This document shows, one piece after another, positions 24,723 to 36,142 of a stretch of 64,000 nucleotides of DNA. The stretch is from Cylicocyclus nassatus. Taxonomy: Eukaryota; Nematoda; Chromadorea; Rhabditida; Strongylidae. Numbering within the stretch: the first letter of the stretch is position 1; the number at the start of each line of letters is the position of its first letter. The stretch spans positions 33,865,733-33,929,732 of the forward strand of contig CATQJL010000305.1 of NCBI GenBank assembly GCA_958299035.1, written 5' to 3'. The position numbers and the translations under genes were made by a program. The notes under the pieces are model-generated. The model was not told the DNA's origin. It saw nothing but the letters and a program-made list of their open reading frames with translations, and made no database searches.

Positions 24723-25196
24723 ATGGACAATCGAGATAAGTTCCAAAACTTTCTATTTTACAAGGAAAGCACCGAAATTTTGACGAACTGGAATGAAATG
24801 CAGTTGGATGCGTGTGAGTTTGATTTGAACCTATTATCTTCCATATCTGCTGAGAGCTTCTCCGGAAGAAGTTGTGAGTCAAAGATGTGAATCATTAGGG
24901 TTCTAATACTTGGTATACATTCAAACCTAGTTTGAAGTACACAATTAGATGAGCGTGCCTATAAGGGATGCACACATTCACCAGGAATATAAATGCTTTT
25001 GAACAACTGATTTTTGAAAGGTGCCGTTGAACGTTTGCCAACTGTTAAACGTCCAAATTTCTTTCAGAAAGTCCCACAGCAGATGCGGGAGGAAGACTTG
25101 AATTCAGCTCAACAAAACGCATTTAATGATATGTATTTCGTTTCAGATCGCCATTGCAATCTGAGATCTTTCCCAGCTGACCGTATGCGGCAATGA
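24723..25196 (+). CDS. Candidate small two-exon gene of unknown function
   Basis: An ATG at 24723, nine bases after an acceptor-like CATTCAG, opens a frame to a strong donor GTGAGTC at 24874 (50 codons plus one base, including FYKESTEILTNWNEMQ). A strong acceptor CGTTTCAG at 25145 is in the matching phase and continues for about 17 residues to TGA at 25194-25196. An alternative acceptor at about 25018 is also in phase and would lengthen the second exon. I recognise no family. The matching phases and acidic/aromatic composition are suggestive, but frames this short arise by chance. Confidence 0.25.
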
Positions 25197-27632
25197 TTTT
25201 TTCAGTTCACCATTTCGTCAAGAGATCTGGAGTGCTTTTTTTTCTGTTCTTGTACTAAGACTCACTTTATTTGTCTGAAAATCTTGCCTAGGGTGTGCTT
25301 CGAATATGTCTCTAATATTCGCATGTCATTTCACTCCCTTTTCTTTCATGTTTTTTTTGAATTCATTGAATATACCGAGGTACAGATGCTCACCACTTAT
25401 TTTTCTTCTAAATAATTGCGAATGTCGTGTGGTGTGATGTCAACGACATTGCCTTCATGCTGACATGCCAGAAATTTCAATGCTAGTGCCGCTATTGCGG
25501 GTGTGCAAACAAGTAGAGAACGTCGTGAGTGGAATTCGCCTCTTAAACTTTATCCTGGACCAATTGCTTTTCGTTATGGCTAAGAGGAATGTCATCAATT
25601 TTCACTTACTTATTTTAATCACTAGTGCATGCACGGGTGTGAATGCATAGCGCAATTCTTTTGGAAGATCCTGCTTAATCACGAACGTACCATGTGACAC
25701 TCTTCTTGGTAGCATCATTTAGTTGTCTTCATTTCAAAAATTGTTATGACATTATGAGGAGCGTTATAATTCTCAAACTGAAAATTTACCACTCTTTTGG
25801 GAGGCAATCCCATGTAACCTCATTCCCCTGTCGTTAAAGTCTGCTCAGAGGATTTTTCCGCTTTCTCCTAAAACTATATTACCTCCTTTATTGTCGGCAA
25901 ATCAAGGATAGATGAGTACTCATGTGGTGTGGGATAGAGATGGATGGTACGAATGTCTTTACAAGAAAAGAAAAAGTAAAAGTGGAGTTTCGTATAAGTG
26001 AACCAATGTCAGCTCAACCTTACACATCGAAAATTCTGAAAGCAGCATAAAACAAGTATACAGTTGAATAACGAGGAGCACAGTAAATTTTCGAAACACT
26101 ACAAGACGAGCATACATTTATTCAGATGATCTACCATTCAACAATGTTTTATTACTAATGCTTGAGATATAAAAATAAAAATTGCTTTACGATATCAAGG
26201 GAAGTCAGTGCAGTAAATGCCTGCACGAAGGCGGTAACCATTTCCCGTTAGAAAATGAATGATTGCGGTAGCAGTTAACAAAATTAAAAGATTGCGTCGA
26301 AAATTAATGGCGTACATAGCAGCTAAGCTATTCTCCTGCATTTACCGTTTTGGAAGCAAACATCAAGGTGCACATTAACCAGACAACATTATTTCGTGAC
26401 GGGAAGGATAGGCAAAACCTGATGGCCATGCGAAACATAATGCAATCTTGACGATAAGCACTAGTACTTCGACACAGAACCAGACAAAACACCAGGAACG
26501 AACGCAGGGATAACGTATAATTGTTCGCTGGCTTTCGAAACCATACCATGCATGTTTACTCTTTCATCTTCTGGACATCCAGTCCACGGACAACCAGGAG
26601 TAAGTAGAGTAATTTGAAAATTCAACTGGCGTGCCGGTTTTCATTGTGGACGGCGTCCGTCAAGATTTACCGGAACATTCGAGCTGCGGTCTGGACTGCT
26701 AAATGGGTTGATAGCAGAACAAGAAAAAGCGAGCTCTTACACCTGCATCATCCTCTCATATGATATAAATCCGAGCAAAAGACGCAACGGCTGGATTGCT
26801 TCGCCCCTATCCTCTCCTGTAATAAGCAGGGTAAAGCGTGGAGGGCGACATGCCACACCTGGGGATCATACGGAGGAGTCAGAGAGGAGGTAACAGGTGG
26901 AGGAAAATAACGAAAAAACGCCAAAAGAATTGTTTGTGCAAGAGAGCGGTAGTGTTACATGCTGATTTTGATCAAAGAGTGCCGTAATGATAATTGTCAT
27001 ATCCATGCATGATCCTAAAAACCCTGTAATGTGCAAGACCTAATGCCTTCTAATAAGATAAAATTGTAAGATGGGGACCTATCACCGTATACCTACCGTA
27101 ACTATAGGAGAAAAGCCTAACAAGCACAATTATCTTTTACGTGGTCAGCATATCGGAGAGTCCTCCTAGACCTAGATGTGGCTGTGTCACCTCTCTAGAG
27201 GAGGTGCCACACCCCATTAGCTTACCTTCAAAAAATTCAATGATTGCCCAATTCAAATCGTTCCAACGATTGAACGTCCATCTCTTCACAGTAGAAGTTT
27301 TCCCCAAACCTCTCTTCTGGAAAAGATGTAGCTGTTTTCCCAAACCTTATGCCTGGTAGGGCGCTCAGTATATTGGGTTACAGCAATAGGTGAAAAAATT
27401 GCGGAAACACGAAGTGCGCGACTTATGCGCTTTTGAGTCTGACGCTATTTTTTTACCCTCTAGATCCACTTCATTCTCTTCTTTTCGATGCTTTTATATT
27501 TTCATGCTTAGCTAGCTTTGTTCCCGAGAAAGCTACTCACTATTTATTACGTGCATGGCAACTAAATGCAGAGCATCTACGATGATTCTATCAGAAAAAG
27601 AAAAATTTTAAGTTCTTTCGTAGTTCTTCTTA
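25197..27632. other. Intergenic stretch, no supported gene
   Basis: Short frames only. TGCCACACC-type words near 26850 and 27210 recur near 19426 and may be a diverged repeat, but ends are unclear. Confidence 0.35.
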
Positions 27633-28587
27633 TATTAGGTTGCCCGGAAATTAATGCCCGTTTTGAATTTCAACCGCAATAAGTCATACACTCTTCACTT
27701 CTAAATAGATAGCAAAGTACCATTCGATAGAGCAAAGCAAGCTCTATAAGATGGCCATCTTGCTTTTGCAACAACTCTCATCCATCTCGAGTTTCGAGCC
27801 AAAAACTAAAAAGACTCAGCAGCCCGAAAAATCGAAAAAAATCGTAACTCATTCTATAAAAATTCTACAAAAATTCTAATTTGCTCGCGTAAACACTATC
27901 CACATAAGACATCAATATACGCTGTTGCCGTATTTTTTTCTCTGTTAGAAACCATGAAAACCGAAATTTTTGTGCATTTGCCAAAGTGATGCTGTGCCGT
28001 CCCCACATAGATAGTTGTATACTACAAATTTGTAGAAGTACCAACGTAAATTTTCAGCTCTCTACGAGCTTTAGTTCTCGAGAAATTTGAATTTTAGCTT
28101 GGACCACTTAACTAAGGAAAGCTATATTCGGTATTTCTCGAGAACTAAAGCTTGTAGAGAGCTGGAAATTTAAGTCTGCACTTCTACAGACTTGTGGTAT
28201 ACAACTACCTATGTGGGGACGGCACAGCATCACTTTGGTAAATGCACGAAAATTTCGGTTTTCTTGGTTTCTAACAGAGAAAAAAATACGGCAACGGCGT
28301 ATATTGATGTCTTATGTGGATAGTGTTTACGCGAGCAAATTAGAATTTTTTGTAGAATTTTTATAGAATGAGTTACGATTTTTTTCGATTTTTGGGGCTG
28401 CTGAGTCTTTTTAGTTTTTGGCTCGAAACTCGAGATGGATGAGAGCTGTTGCAAAAGCAAGATGGCTATCTTGTAGAGCTTGCTTTGCTCTATCGAATGG
28501 TACTTTGCAACCCATTTAGATATGAGAAGTATATGACTTATTGCGGTTGAAATTCAAAACGGGCATTAATTTCCGGACAACCTAATA
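27633..28587. mobile_element. Mariner-type near-perfect hairpin element
   Basis: TA-flanked 955 bases starting TTAGGTTGCCCGGAAATTAA and ending TTAATTTCCGGACAACCTAA. The two arms of about 455 bases are nearly identical reverse complements, leaving a loop of only about 40 bases near 28090-28130. Stop codons interrupt all readings, and the ORF-like stretches are mirror copies. The high arm identity suggests a recent origin. Confidence 0.87.
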
Positions 28588-28639
28588 CTTTGTTTGTTGA
28601 CCAGCCAAGTGTTTGTTTTCGAGATATTAGCGTCCTGTT

Positions 28640-29345
28640 CGTCCTATTCAGGTTATCTGACCTGCTGATTACGAAAATCACATCTGCTTAGCAGGAGAGC
28701 TTCCCGTTTTAGGGTTACAGTGGGCGAAATTTGAGACAACACGATTTTTCCAGAATTCACCAGCTCTTCTATCTTTTTCGAAAAAATTCTCCGGTTCGTT
28801 TTTAGCGCTCTGTAATCTGCGGAAGCAGCACAATCCAATAGTGCTTATTGGAGTCTTTTATGTTTGATGTGCGCTGCGTTGCGACCTTGCGGATATACGC
28901 GCGCAGAAAATTTTGAAAAAATTAGAAAAGAAATTTCAAGAAAATACTGTAGACCGGAAGATTCGCCTTAACGAGCTGCACACAATGCTGTTTTCGGATT
29001 TCGAAGAAGTTCATTATGAAGGAAGTTACGACTAGTAGAACTTGGAACAGCTTGATTTTTCCAGAGTTTATCAGCTCTTCTATCTCTTTCAAAAGAGAGT
29101 CTTCGATTGCTGTGTAGCGCAGAATAATCTGCTGAAAGAATACTATCGAAGGGTTCCCGCCGCAGTCTCCTCTGTGTGATGCTCGTTGCGTTACACCCAC
29201 GCGAAAAGGCATTCGCATGCAAATTCAAGATTATTGAAAACAGGATATTGGAGACAACCTGTACAGCAAAAGATTCGCCTTGACGGGCTGAATACAATGC
29301 TGCTTTCGGATTTCGAATATACTCATTCGGAAAGAAGTTATAGCC
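28640..29345. repeat. Two-copy ~308-base direct repeat related to the big foldback
   Basis: AAGATTCGCCTTAACGAGCT near 28958 recurs as AAGATTCGCCTTGACGGGCT near 29268. The surrounding CTTCTATCT, TAATCTGC and GCGAAAAG segments are repeated at the same spacing. The same modules occur in the arms of the 32581-36142 element (AAGATTCGCCCTGATGAGCT near 35660). It is a relic or a building block of that family. Confidence 0.65.
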
Positions 29346-31174
29346 CTGCGTATGCGCAATTTGCGTGATTTACATGAATTTCGCGAAATTCCGGGAATGT
29401 CGCGAAATTCCCGGAATTCGAAAATTTTGCACATTCTATGAGCGGTATTGTAACTCTCTTCGAAGGCAGTACGTCTCTTTGTTAGGGCTAGGGCAGAGAC
29501 TCATGTTTAGAAAGGGGGAGTACCTTCACAAGCCGGGCAAAGTCGGGTGCGCTAGCTGTTATCAACACTCAAAACTCACATATCAGGTTTACGCTAATTG
29601 TGGTCAAAGGCTGAACAGTGACGATTGTGACCAGTCTAAATTTCCTTACACAATCTTATAAGCATGATATCGGAAAGAAGCCATAATTAAGCCGGGTAAG
29701 CAAAGTGACTGAGGAGGGCAGATCAACAACAATGCAAAAAACTGATGGAAACATCAGGAAAGAAGACGTGCCTTATGTTCCGACAGGAAGCCAAAATATC
29801 ACAATACCACTTTCCAGTTATTACCTCTCCGCGAAAATTCGATAAGCTTATCCAAGGTGAAATGTTTTCAAAGCCCCGAGTCGGTTTCTAAGGGTTTCGA
29901 AAACGAACTGCTGATTTCTGAAAATTTTACGAAGTCCTCTTCAACCATTACCGGAAATCTCTCAACTACACGTTGTCATATTTACATGTACCGTAATGAA
30001 TGGACTTGAAATGATAAAAAAAAACATGCGCATAACTTGAGATCTTTGCGCAATCAATAATATCAGAGAGAAGCTGTCGAAGCAAACAAACAAGATCGAC
30101 AACATCAAAAATTAGTGAAGGTAAATAATTCCAAGATTTAGTTCGCTTAAGGTTCGCAAGGTGGGGAACAACTCCGGCGCTGCAGTGCTGCAAGCACAGT
30201 GCTCTACGTCCAGCTATATACCAGGTCCAAAAAGCGATCCTACTTAGAAAGAAAAGATCTAGTCCTGCAAGATTCTGTTAAAAATATTGAAAGACAAATG
30301 ACGCTGCAGTAAATTCGAAATCTCCTTTTTGGCCTTTGATTGGCCGTTTTCGCTATAGGATCGCGATACCCGGGAAGGCAAAAATTGTGATTTGTTTTCA
30401 AAATTATTCCAAAATCAAACTACGGACATAATGGTTATAAGAAGAGCATCAATGACTGGCGCGGGAGCGGATGGACACCTGAGAAGAATGAACCTTTGTC
30501 ATCTTCGAATTCTACGATCACTTAGTTGTTCGCGGCAGCTGCGTGGGTTGTTCGAATGGAGTCTTTCTTTCACAAGGACCGCCGCTTCGTTGCTATCTTG
30601 GAATCTAACGAAGAGGAGAGAAGGAGTTCCAAAACCTAAACGCCAAACAGTAAACATTAAAAATAGAAAAATTCATGTAAAAGTTTAGGAAGAAAATCAT
30701 GTGGAAAGATTACCATCCCCAAGGCGGCATACGCCATTGAGAAAAGTGGGCCGATTTTTATTTACATAAGCCTCTCAACTTTCTTACTATCTGCTTACTC
30801 ACCAATGCGCCTACGCATATACCTACCAAGTTTGAAACTCGTTGTTGCCTGTACGTTGCAAACGACTCATTGTTCAATTTTAGTCAACAGAAAATTTTTA
30901 GTAATAAGCTTCTCGCACCCTCCATCACTTAATTTCTGTACAAATTTTCAAAGTTAGTTCCTCTTAGCCCTTACCCGTTTGTACAACAAATTTGGTGTCA
31001 AGTTATCTGTGCGCTGTAAACAACAAGTTCTTTCCTACTTTGTGCAAGGGGACTTGTTTTTTTTTTTTTCATACCTTGAACAAGACCGTGTTTGTGCACT
31101 TCAGTGTGTAAAAACTTGTTCGTGACTGGAGATGTCTGAGAAGTAGGCGGTATATGTGAGCACAATGTAGTGTA
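29346..31174. other. Intergenic stretch, no supported gene
   Basis: A 19-base near-tandem (CGCGAAATTCCGGGAATGT type) lies at 29380-29425. A balanced-composition block at 30440-30640 is open in several frames at once, so it gives no coding signal. Confidence 0.35.
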
Positions 31175-31393
31175 TACAGTCGAGTAGATTTTCCGCTTAA
31201 TATGATGTGCTTGCATAGAAGGTGAAATGTGTTAATTTTGCGCGTGAACAGATAGCTTCAACTGTGACGCCGGCCAATTGCTCGCGCCAAATGCCGGCAG
31301 TACTGGCCTGGCTATTTATTCACGCGCAAATTTCACCGCATTTCACCTTCCGTGTAAGCACACCACATTGAGCGGGAAATCTACTCGACTGTA
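31175..31393. mobile_element. Tc1-like hairpin MITE, copy 2
   Basis: TA-flanked 219 bases beginning TACAGTCGAGTAGATTTTCC and ending with the inverse, with the TTGCGCGTGAACA and TTCACGCGCAA inner pair. It has the same length and structure as the copy at 5631-5850. Confidence 0.85.
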
Positions 31394-31517
31394 TTTACGG
31401 AAATTCTTTTGCTTTTCCTCCAAAACAATATCCAGCACCTGACATTTGCCACTCTTGTACCGGTCCCTAAGGAACACGCAAGTACGACAGCGGTCGTTAT
31501 CAAAAACGAACCCACTC

Positions 31518-32456
31518 TACAGTCGAGTAGATTTCCTGCTTAATATAGTGTCCCTGCAGACGCGACAACCCTGGGGCGTCAATAAATGCCTTAGGCCCCC
31601 GGCAGACTTCACGCGATTTGATCGTCGCGACTCAGTCGCGACGAGACAACTGTTACACCATCGTTCCATGCCGATCAACTTGCATTCGGTTGTGATACTT
31701 TTCCAGACCGAAATTTTTGAATGTGAAATGAAAATGAATGGAAATCTTGGCGATTAGATCGCGACGATTAAGTCGCGTGAAGTCTGACCGGGGCCGTACG
31801 AGTTCCCGAGCTAGTGTTTTCCAGTATTTTTTTTTTGCTTATTTCATGCTTTTTAGTTGATTCGTTGCTGATAAAGAGGAAAAGGATAAGTTAAAGAGTA
31901 GTTTCTGTTTTCTGAGAAGTTCTATCATCGCAAATTCACAGATATCCAAGTGGAAGCATTTCGCGTCAGCTTCTTTTCTATTTTTTGTCATTTCCTTTTC
32001 TTCTGTCACTTCTTCTTTCAAACCTCCTAATTCTTGTGAGGCGTTTCTTTGAACGTTAGTTGGCTTGTCTTGCAGCAACTTCGGCTTTCATCCATAAGAA
32101 ATAGCATTTTAATCAAGTGATAAAGAATAAGTCAATCGTAAAAACCCACTAGCGTTCAAAGAAGTACCTCACAAGAAGAAAGACATGAAGTGACAAAAAA
32201 TAGACAAGAAGCTGACGCGAACTGCTTTCACGTGGATATCTGTGAATATGCGATGATAGAACTTCTCAGAAAACAGAAACTACTCTCTAACTTACCCTTT
32301 TCTTCTTTATCAGCAACGAATCACCTAAAAAGCGTAGAATAAGCAAAGAAAACACTGGAAAACACTAGCTCGGGAACTCTTCAGGCAATTATTGACGCCC
32401 CAGCGTTGTCGCGTCTGCAGGGACACTATATTAAGCAGGAAATCTACTCGACTGTA
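31518..32456. mobile_element. Tc1-like long hairpin element, copy 3 with a nested insertion
   Basis: TA-flanked, beginning TACAGTCGAGTAGATTTCCT and ending with its inverse. The arms are reverse complements (for example TGCAGACGCGACAACCCTGG on the left, inverted near 32395-32425), with a centre near 32105. The left arm is longer because a second element sits at 31594-31796. The outer 30 bases match the 220-base copies, but the interior is different sequence. Confidence 0.85.
31594..31796. mobile_element. Nested GC-rich hairpin MITE within the left arm
   Basis: Ends GGCCCCCGGCAGACTTCACG and CGTGAAGTCTGACCGGGGCC are inverted repeats, with CGCGACGATTAAGTCGCG-type inner arms. TA flanks both sides (31592-31593 and 31797-31798). 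The right arm of the host hairpin lacks it and so shows the unoccupied site. Same family as 16254-16479. Confidence 0.82.
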
Positions 32457-32580
32457 CATAGAGTACGGAACAATATTTACGAAGACAGTGGCTTAATGCC
32501 GTGAATGTTGGAGACCCACTAAGGGCCACCTCCTCAGTAGTCAGGAACGACCTCAGTTGATTAGCGAATACAAAACGAGG

Positions 32581-35500
32581 GTACAATACCGCTCACATTT
32601 TTTGAAAAATAAACGCGAATGTATGGACATGTATGGACATGTACGGACATGTATGGACATGTCCATACATCAGCGTCGCGTGGCCATATCTCGCTTCACA
32701 GTGGACGAATTCTGAATCCAAAGCCAATTCGATTCAGCTCGGCACGGAAAATCTTCTGATATATTGAGTGGGGGTACGATGTCTTCGATTTTCCGTTTTC
32801 AGTTTTTTCAATTTGTTCTGCGGAGGTCTTTTCGCGAATATATGAAGCAACGCCTCCAACATAGAAGACTTTACTAAGTACTATTCGATAATACTGTTCT
32901 TGTAGATTATTGTGCGCTAAAAAGTAGGCTCAGAATTCTTTTCAAAGGAGATAGAAGCGTTGGTAAATTTTTGAAAAATCACGCGATTTAAATTCTACTC
33001 GCCTTGACTTCCTTCGGAACAAGTATATATTTAATCCGAAAACAGCGCCTTGCTCAGCTCATCAGGGCGAATCTTCTCATATACAGCATGTCCCTGATAT
33101 TTCGATTTCAGTATTCTTAAATCTTTCTGAGGACGTCTTTTCGCGAAGGTGTAAAGCAGCGAGCATTGTCCCGAGTACATTCCAGCAAGGATATTTCGAT
33201 AGCACTTCTTCTGTAGTGTGACTTCTGTAGTGTACTTCTATAATGTGCTAAATAGTAGCCGCAGGCTTCTTTTCAAAGGAAGTAGAACGGCGAGTGAATT
33301 GTGGAAAAATCTTGTCGTCCCAAATTCTACGCTCCATATCCGCAGGATACGAAGCTATCTTGCTAAGCAGATATGAGTTTCGAAATCAGCAGGTCGCATA
33401 ACCTCTACGAGCAAGTTTTCCATTTGTTCTGGTTGTTCCACTTTTTCCCGTTTTACTCCGGAAGCTCGCCGATGGATTTTGGTCAAAATGTTGATGCTCT
33501 TGAATTGTAAGAAAACTTCGCTTATAGAGGTTTTCGAACAAGCTCTTTACGAAAATTGTGGTCTTTGAGGATTACAGGGTCTTTTTGGAGAGATACGGTG
33601 AGGTGACTGTAACTGCAGCACGAAAGTGCGTAATTTTGGCCGCACTTCTCGCGTATCTGTCAGAAACCTTGCCTGCTTGCTTTTCTCAGTCAAAGTTACT
33701 TGGAATTGTGCTATCGAATGGTGCATTACTCAGGCCCCTTTCTGTGAAATTCGCCGAGCTACGAGCCTACGAAAACACGTTCTCATAAATTTTGCTCAAA
33801 ATGTAAAAATCGCATATCTCGTCGAAATTCCTCCGTGAGCGCTTGTATGACGCTCGTTGCAGATATTATGTTCGCTTCGTCGAACGACTCCCACTGTACT
33901 GAATATGGTCTTGCGTCTGCTTCAATTGCCCAATTAAATATCAAAGCTATTTCGTGGCTAGAGCTCAAAGCACCAAATCTAACACAATAAGATTCATTAA
34001 AAGATTCCAGATACTTTACAATCTCAGAGCACGAATGTTTTTAAACGCAGAATTAACACACTTGATCTCTTACGTTTGAGGCATTCTGAGAATGAGTAAT
34101 GAATAGCACCAACTCGTCATCTGTATTGCTATAGCTGGCCATGTGCGATTACATTATCCGACCACAAAATGCATACCAAATACAACCATCAATTTGTGTT
34201 TTTTTTAAATATTATTTTCTTTAAATGTCTTACTAACCCATATCTTGCTATTACGTTAGTTCAGGTCTAATTAATTTACTTCTCTTCCCAATCATTACAG
34301 CTTGTTGACTTGCTCTTAAATGAATTACAAAAAGTGAAACTATTTGATATTCTTTCGGAGTCATTGGACTCTCCCCGGAATCATTTGGGCAAGGTTGATT
34401 GGTCTTACTGCACCAACCGAGCCCCGCTTTGCTTCATTATTGCAAGAGCATCTTCTGCTGGCAAATGAGTTGGCATGATTGCCATCTCCACAGATTACAA
34501 TAACCTAACTTGATCACGCTCACGCATGAGTTATCCATCATTACAACCCTTATTGAAATTCACTTGGAGTCACTGGCTTACACTGGTTTACTGGTTTGGT
34601 GGGGTCAGATAATATACCCACCATCAAACCTTGTTTGCTTGTTAAAATCAAAATATTTTGCTGGCAAAAGGGGGCATCTTCATGAATCGCATCATATAAT
34701 TCCGATAATTATAATCATAGAGCAGTCAAATACAAGCTTTCATCACATTTTTATCAAGATTAGACCTAAAGTAATGATGCACTATCGTTGCGGTTAGAGT
34801 ATAAATGACCGCTTTCTATTCTACTGTATGGAACACCAAAAGCGTATAGAATAAATAAATAAATAAATAAATAAAAATGTGAAAGGATTTGATCAGCGCG
34901 TTGTACAAGCGCTCATGGAGGAATTTCGACGAGATATGCGATTTTACATTTTGGGCAAAATTCATGAGAACGTGTTTTCGTAGGCTCGTAACTCGGCGAA
35001 TTTCACAGACAGGAGCCTGAGTAATGCACCATTCGATAGCACAATTCCAAGTAACTTTGACTGAGAAAAGCAAGCAGGCAAGGTTTCTGACAGATACGCG
35101 AGAAGTGCGGCCAAAATTACGCACTTTCGTGCTGCAGTTACAGTCACCTCACCGTATCTCTCCAAAAAGACCCTGTAATCCTCAAAGACCACAATTTTCG
35201 TAAAGAGCTTGTTCGAAAACCTCTATAAGCGAAGTTTTCTTACAATTCAAGAGCATCAACATTTTGACCAAAATCCATCGGCGAGCTTCCGGAGCGTAAA
35301 ACGAGAAAAAGTGGAACAACCAGAACAAATCGGAAAACTTGCTCGTAGAGGTTATGCGACCTGCTGATTTCGAAACTCATATCTGCTTAGCAAGATAGCT
35401 TCGTATCCTGCGGATATGGAGCGTAGAATTTGGGACGACAAGATTTTTCCACAATTCACTCGCCGTTCTACTTCCTTTGAAAAGAAGCCTGCGGCTACTA

Positions 35501-36142
35501 TTTAGCTAATCTACAGAAAAAGTGCTATCGAAATATCCTTGCTGGAATGTACTCGGGACAATGCTCGCTGCTTTACACCTTCGCGAAAAGACGTCCTCAG
35601 AAAGATTTAAGAATACTGAAATCGAAATATCAGGGACATGCTGTATATGAGAAGATTCGCCCTGATGAGCTGAGCAAGGCGCTGTTTTCGGATTAAATAT
35701 ATACTTGCTCCGAAGGAAGTCAAGGCGAGTAGAATTTAAATCGCGTGATTTTTCAAAAATTTACCAACGCTTCTATCTCTTTTGGAAAGAAGTCTGAGCC
35801 TACTTTTTAGCGCACAATAATCTACAAGAACAGTATTATCGAATAGTTCTTAGTAAAGTCTTCTATGTTGGAGGCGTTGCTTCATATATTCGCGAAAAGA
35901 CCTCCGCAGAACAAATTGAAAAAACTGAAAACGGAATATCGAAGACATCGTACCCCCACTTCCAATATATCAGAAGATTTTCCGTGCCGAGCTGAATCGA
36001 ATTGGCTTTGGATTCAGAATTCGTCCACTGTAAAGCGAGATATGGCCACGCGACGCTGATACATGTATGGACATGTCCGTACATGTCCATACATGTCCAT
36101 ACATTCGCGTCTATTCTTCAAAAAATGTGAGCGGTATTGTAC
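32581..36142. mobile_element. Giant 3.56-kb foldback element with ~1.27-kb arms
   Basis: The left arm (32581 to about 33855) and right arm (about 34896-36142) are near-identical reverse complements starting GTACAATACCGCTCACATTT. They flank a unique 1.04-kb loop. Just inside each end is a 10-bp tandem (GTATGGACAT type, about four units). The arms are built from diverged ~310-base direct modules marked by AATCTAC, CGCGAAAAG and AGATTCGCC segments. Mirror-image 76-codon frames at 33558-33788 (+) and 34962-35192 (-) are a by-product of the symmetry and match no family I know. No convincing target duplication is visible. Confidence 0.85.
34851..34876. repeat. (AAAT)n microsatellite at the loop/right-arm border
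   Basis: Six to seven ATAA tetranucleotides immediately before the right arm of the giant foldback. Confidence 0.85.

Noticed and set aside
30392..30688. 98-codon frame as an exon
   Set aside because: All three forward frames in this block look equally protein-like, so openness reflects base composition.
33558..35192. Two near-identical 76-codon frames on opposite strands as a gene pair
   Set aside because: They are mirror images produced by the foldback arms, with no start context, splice signals or family match.
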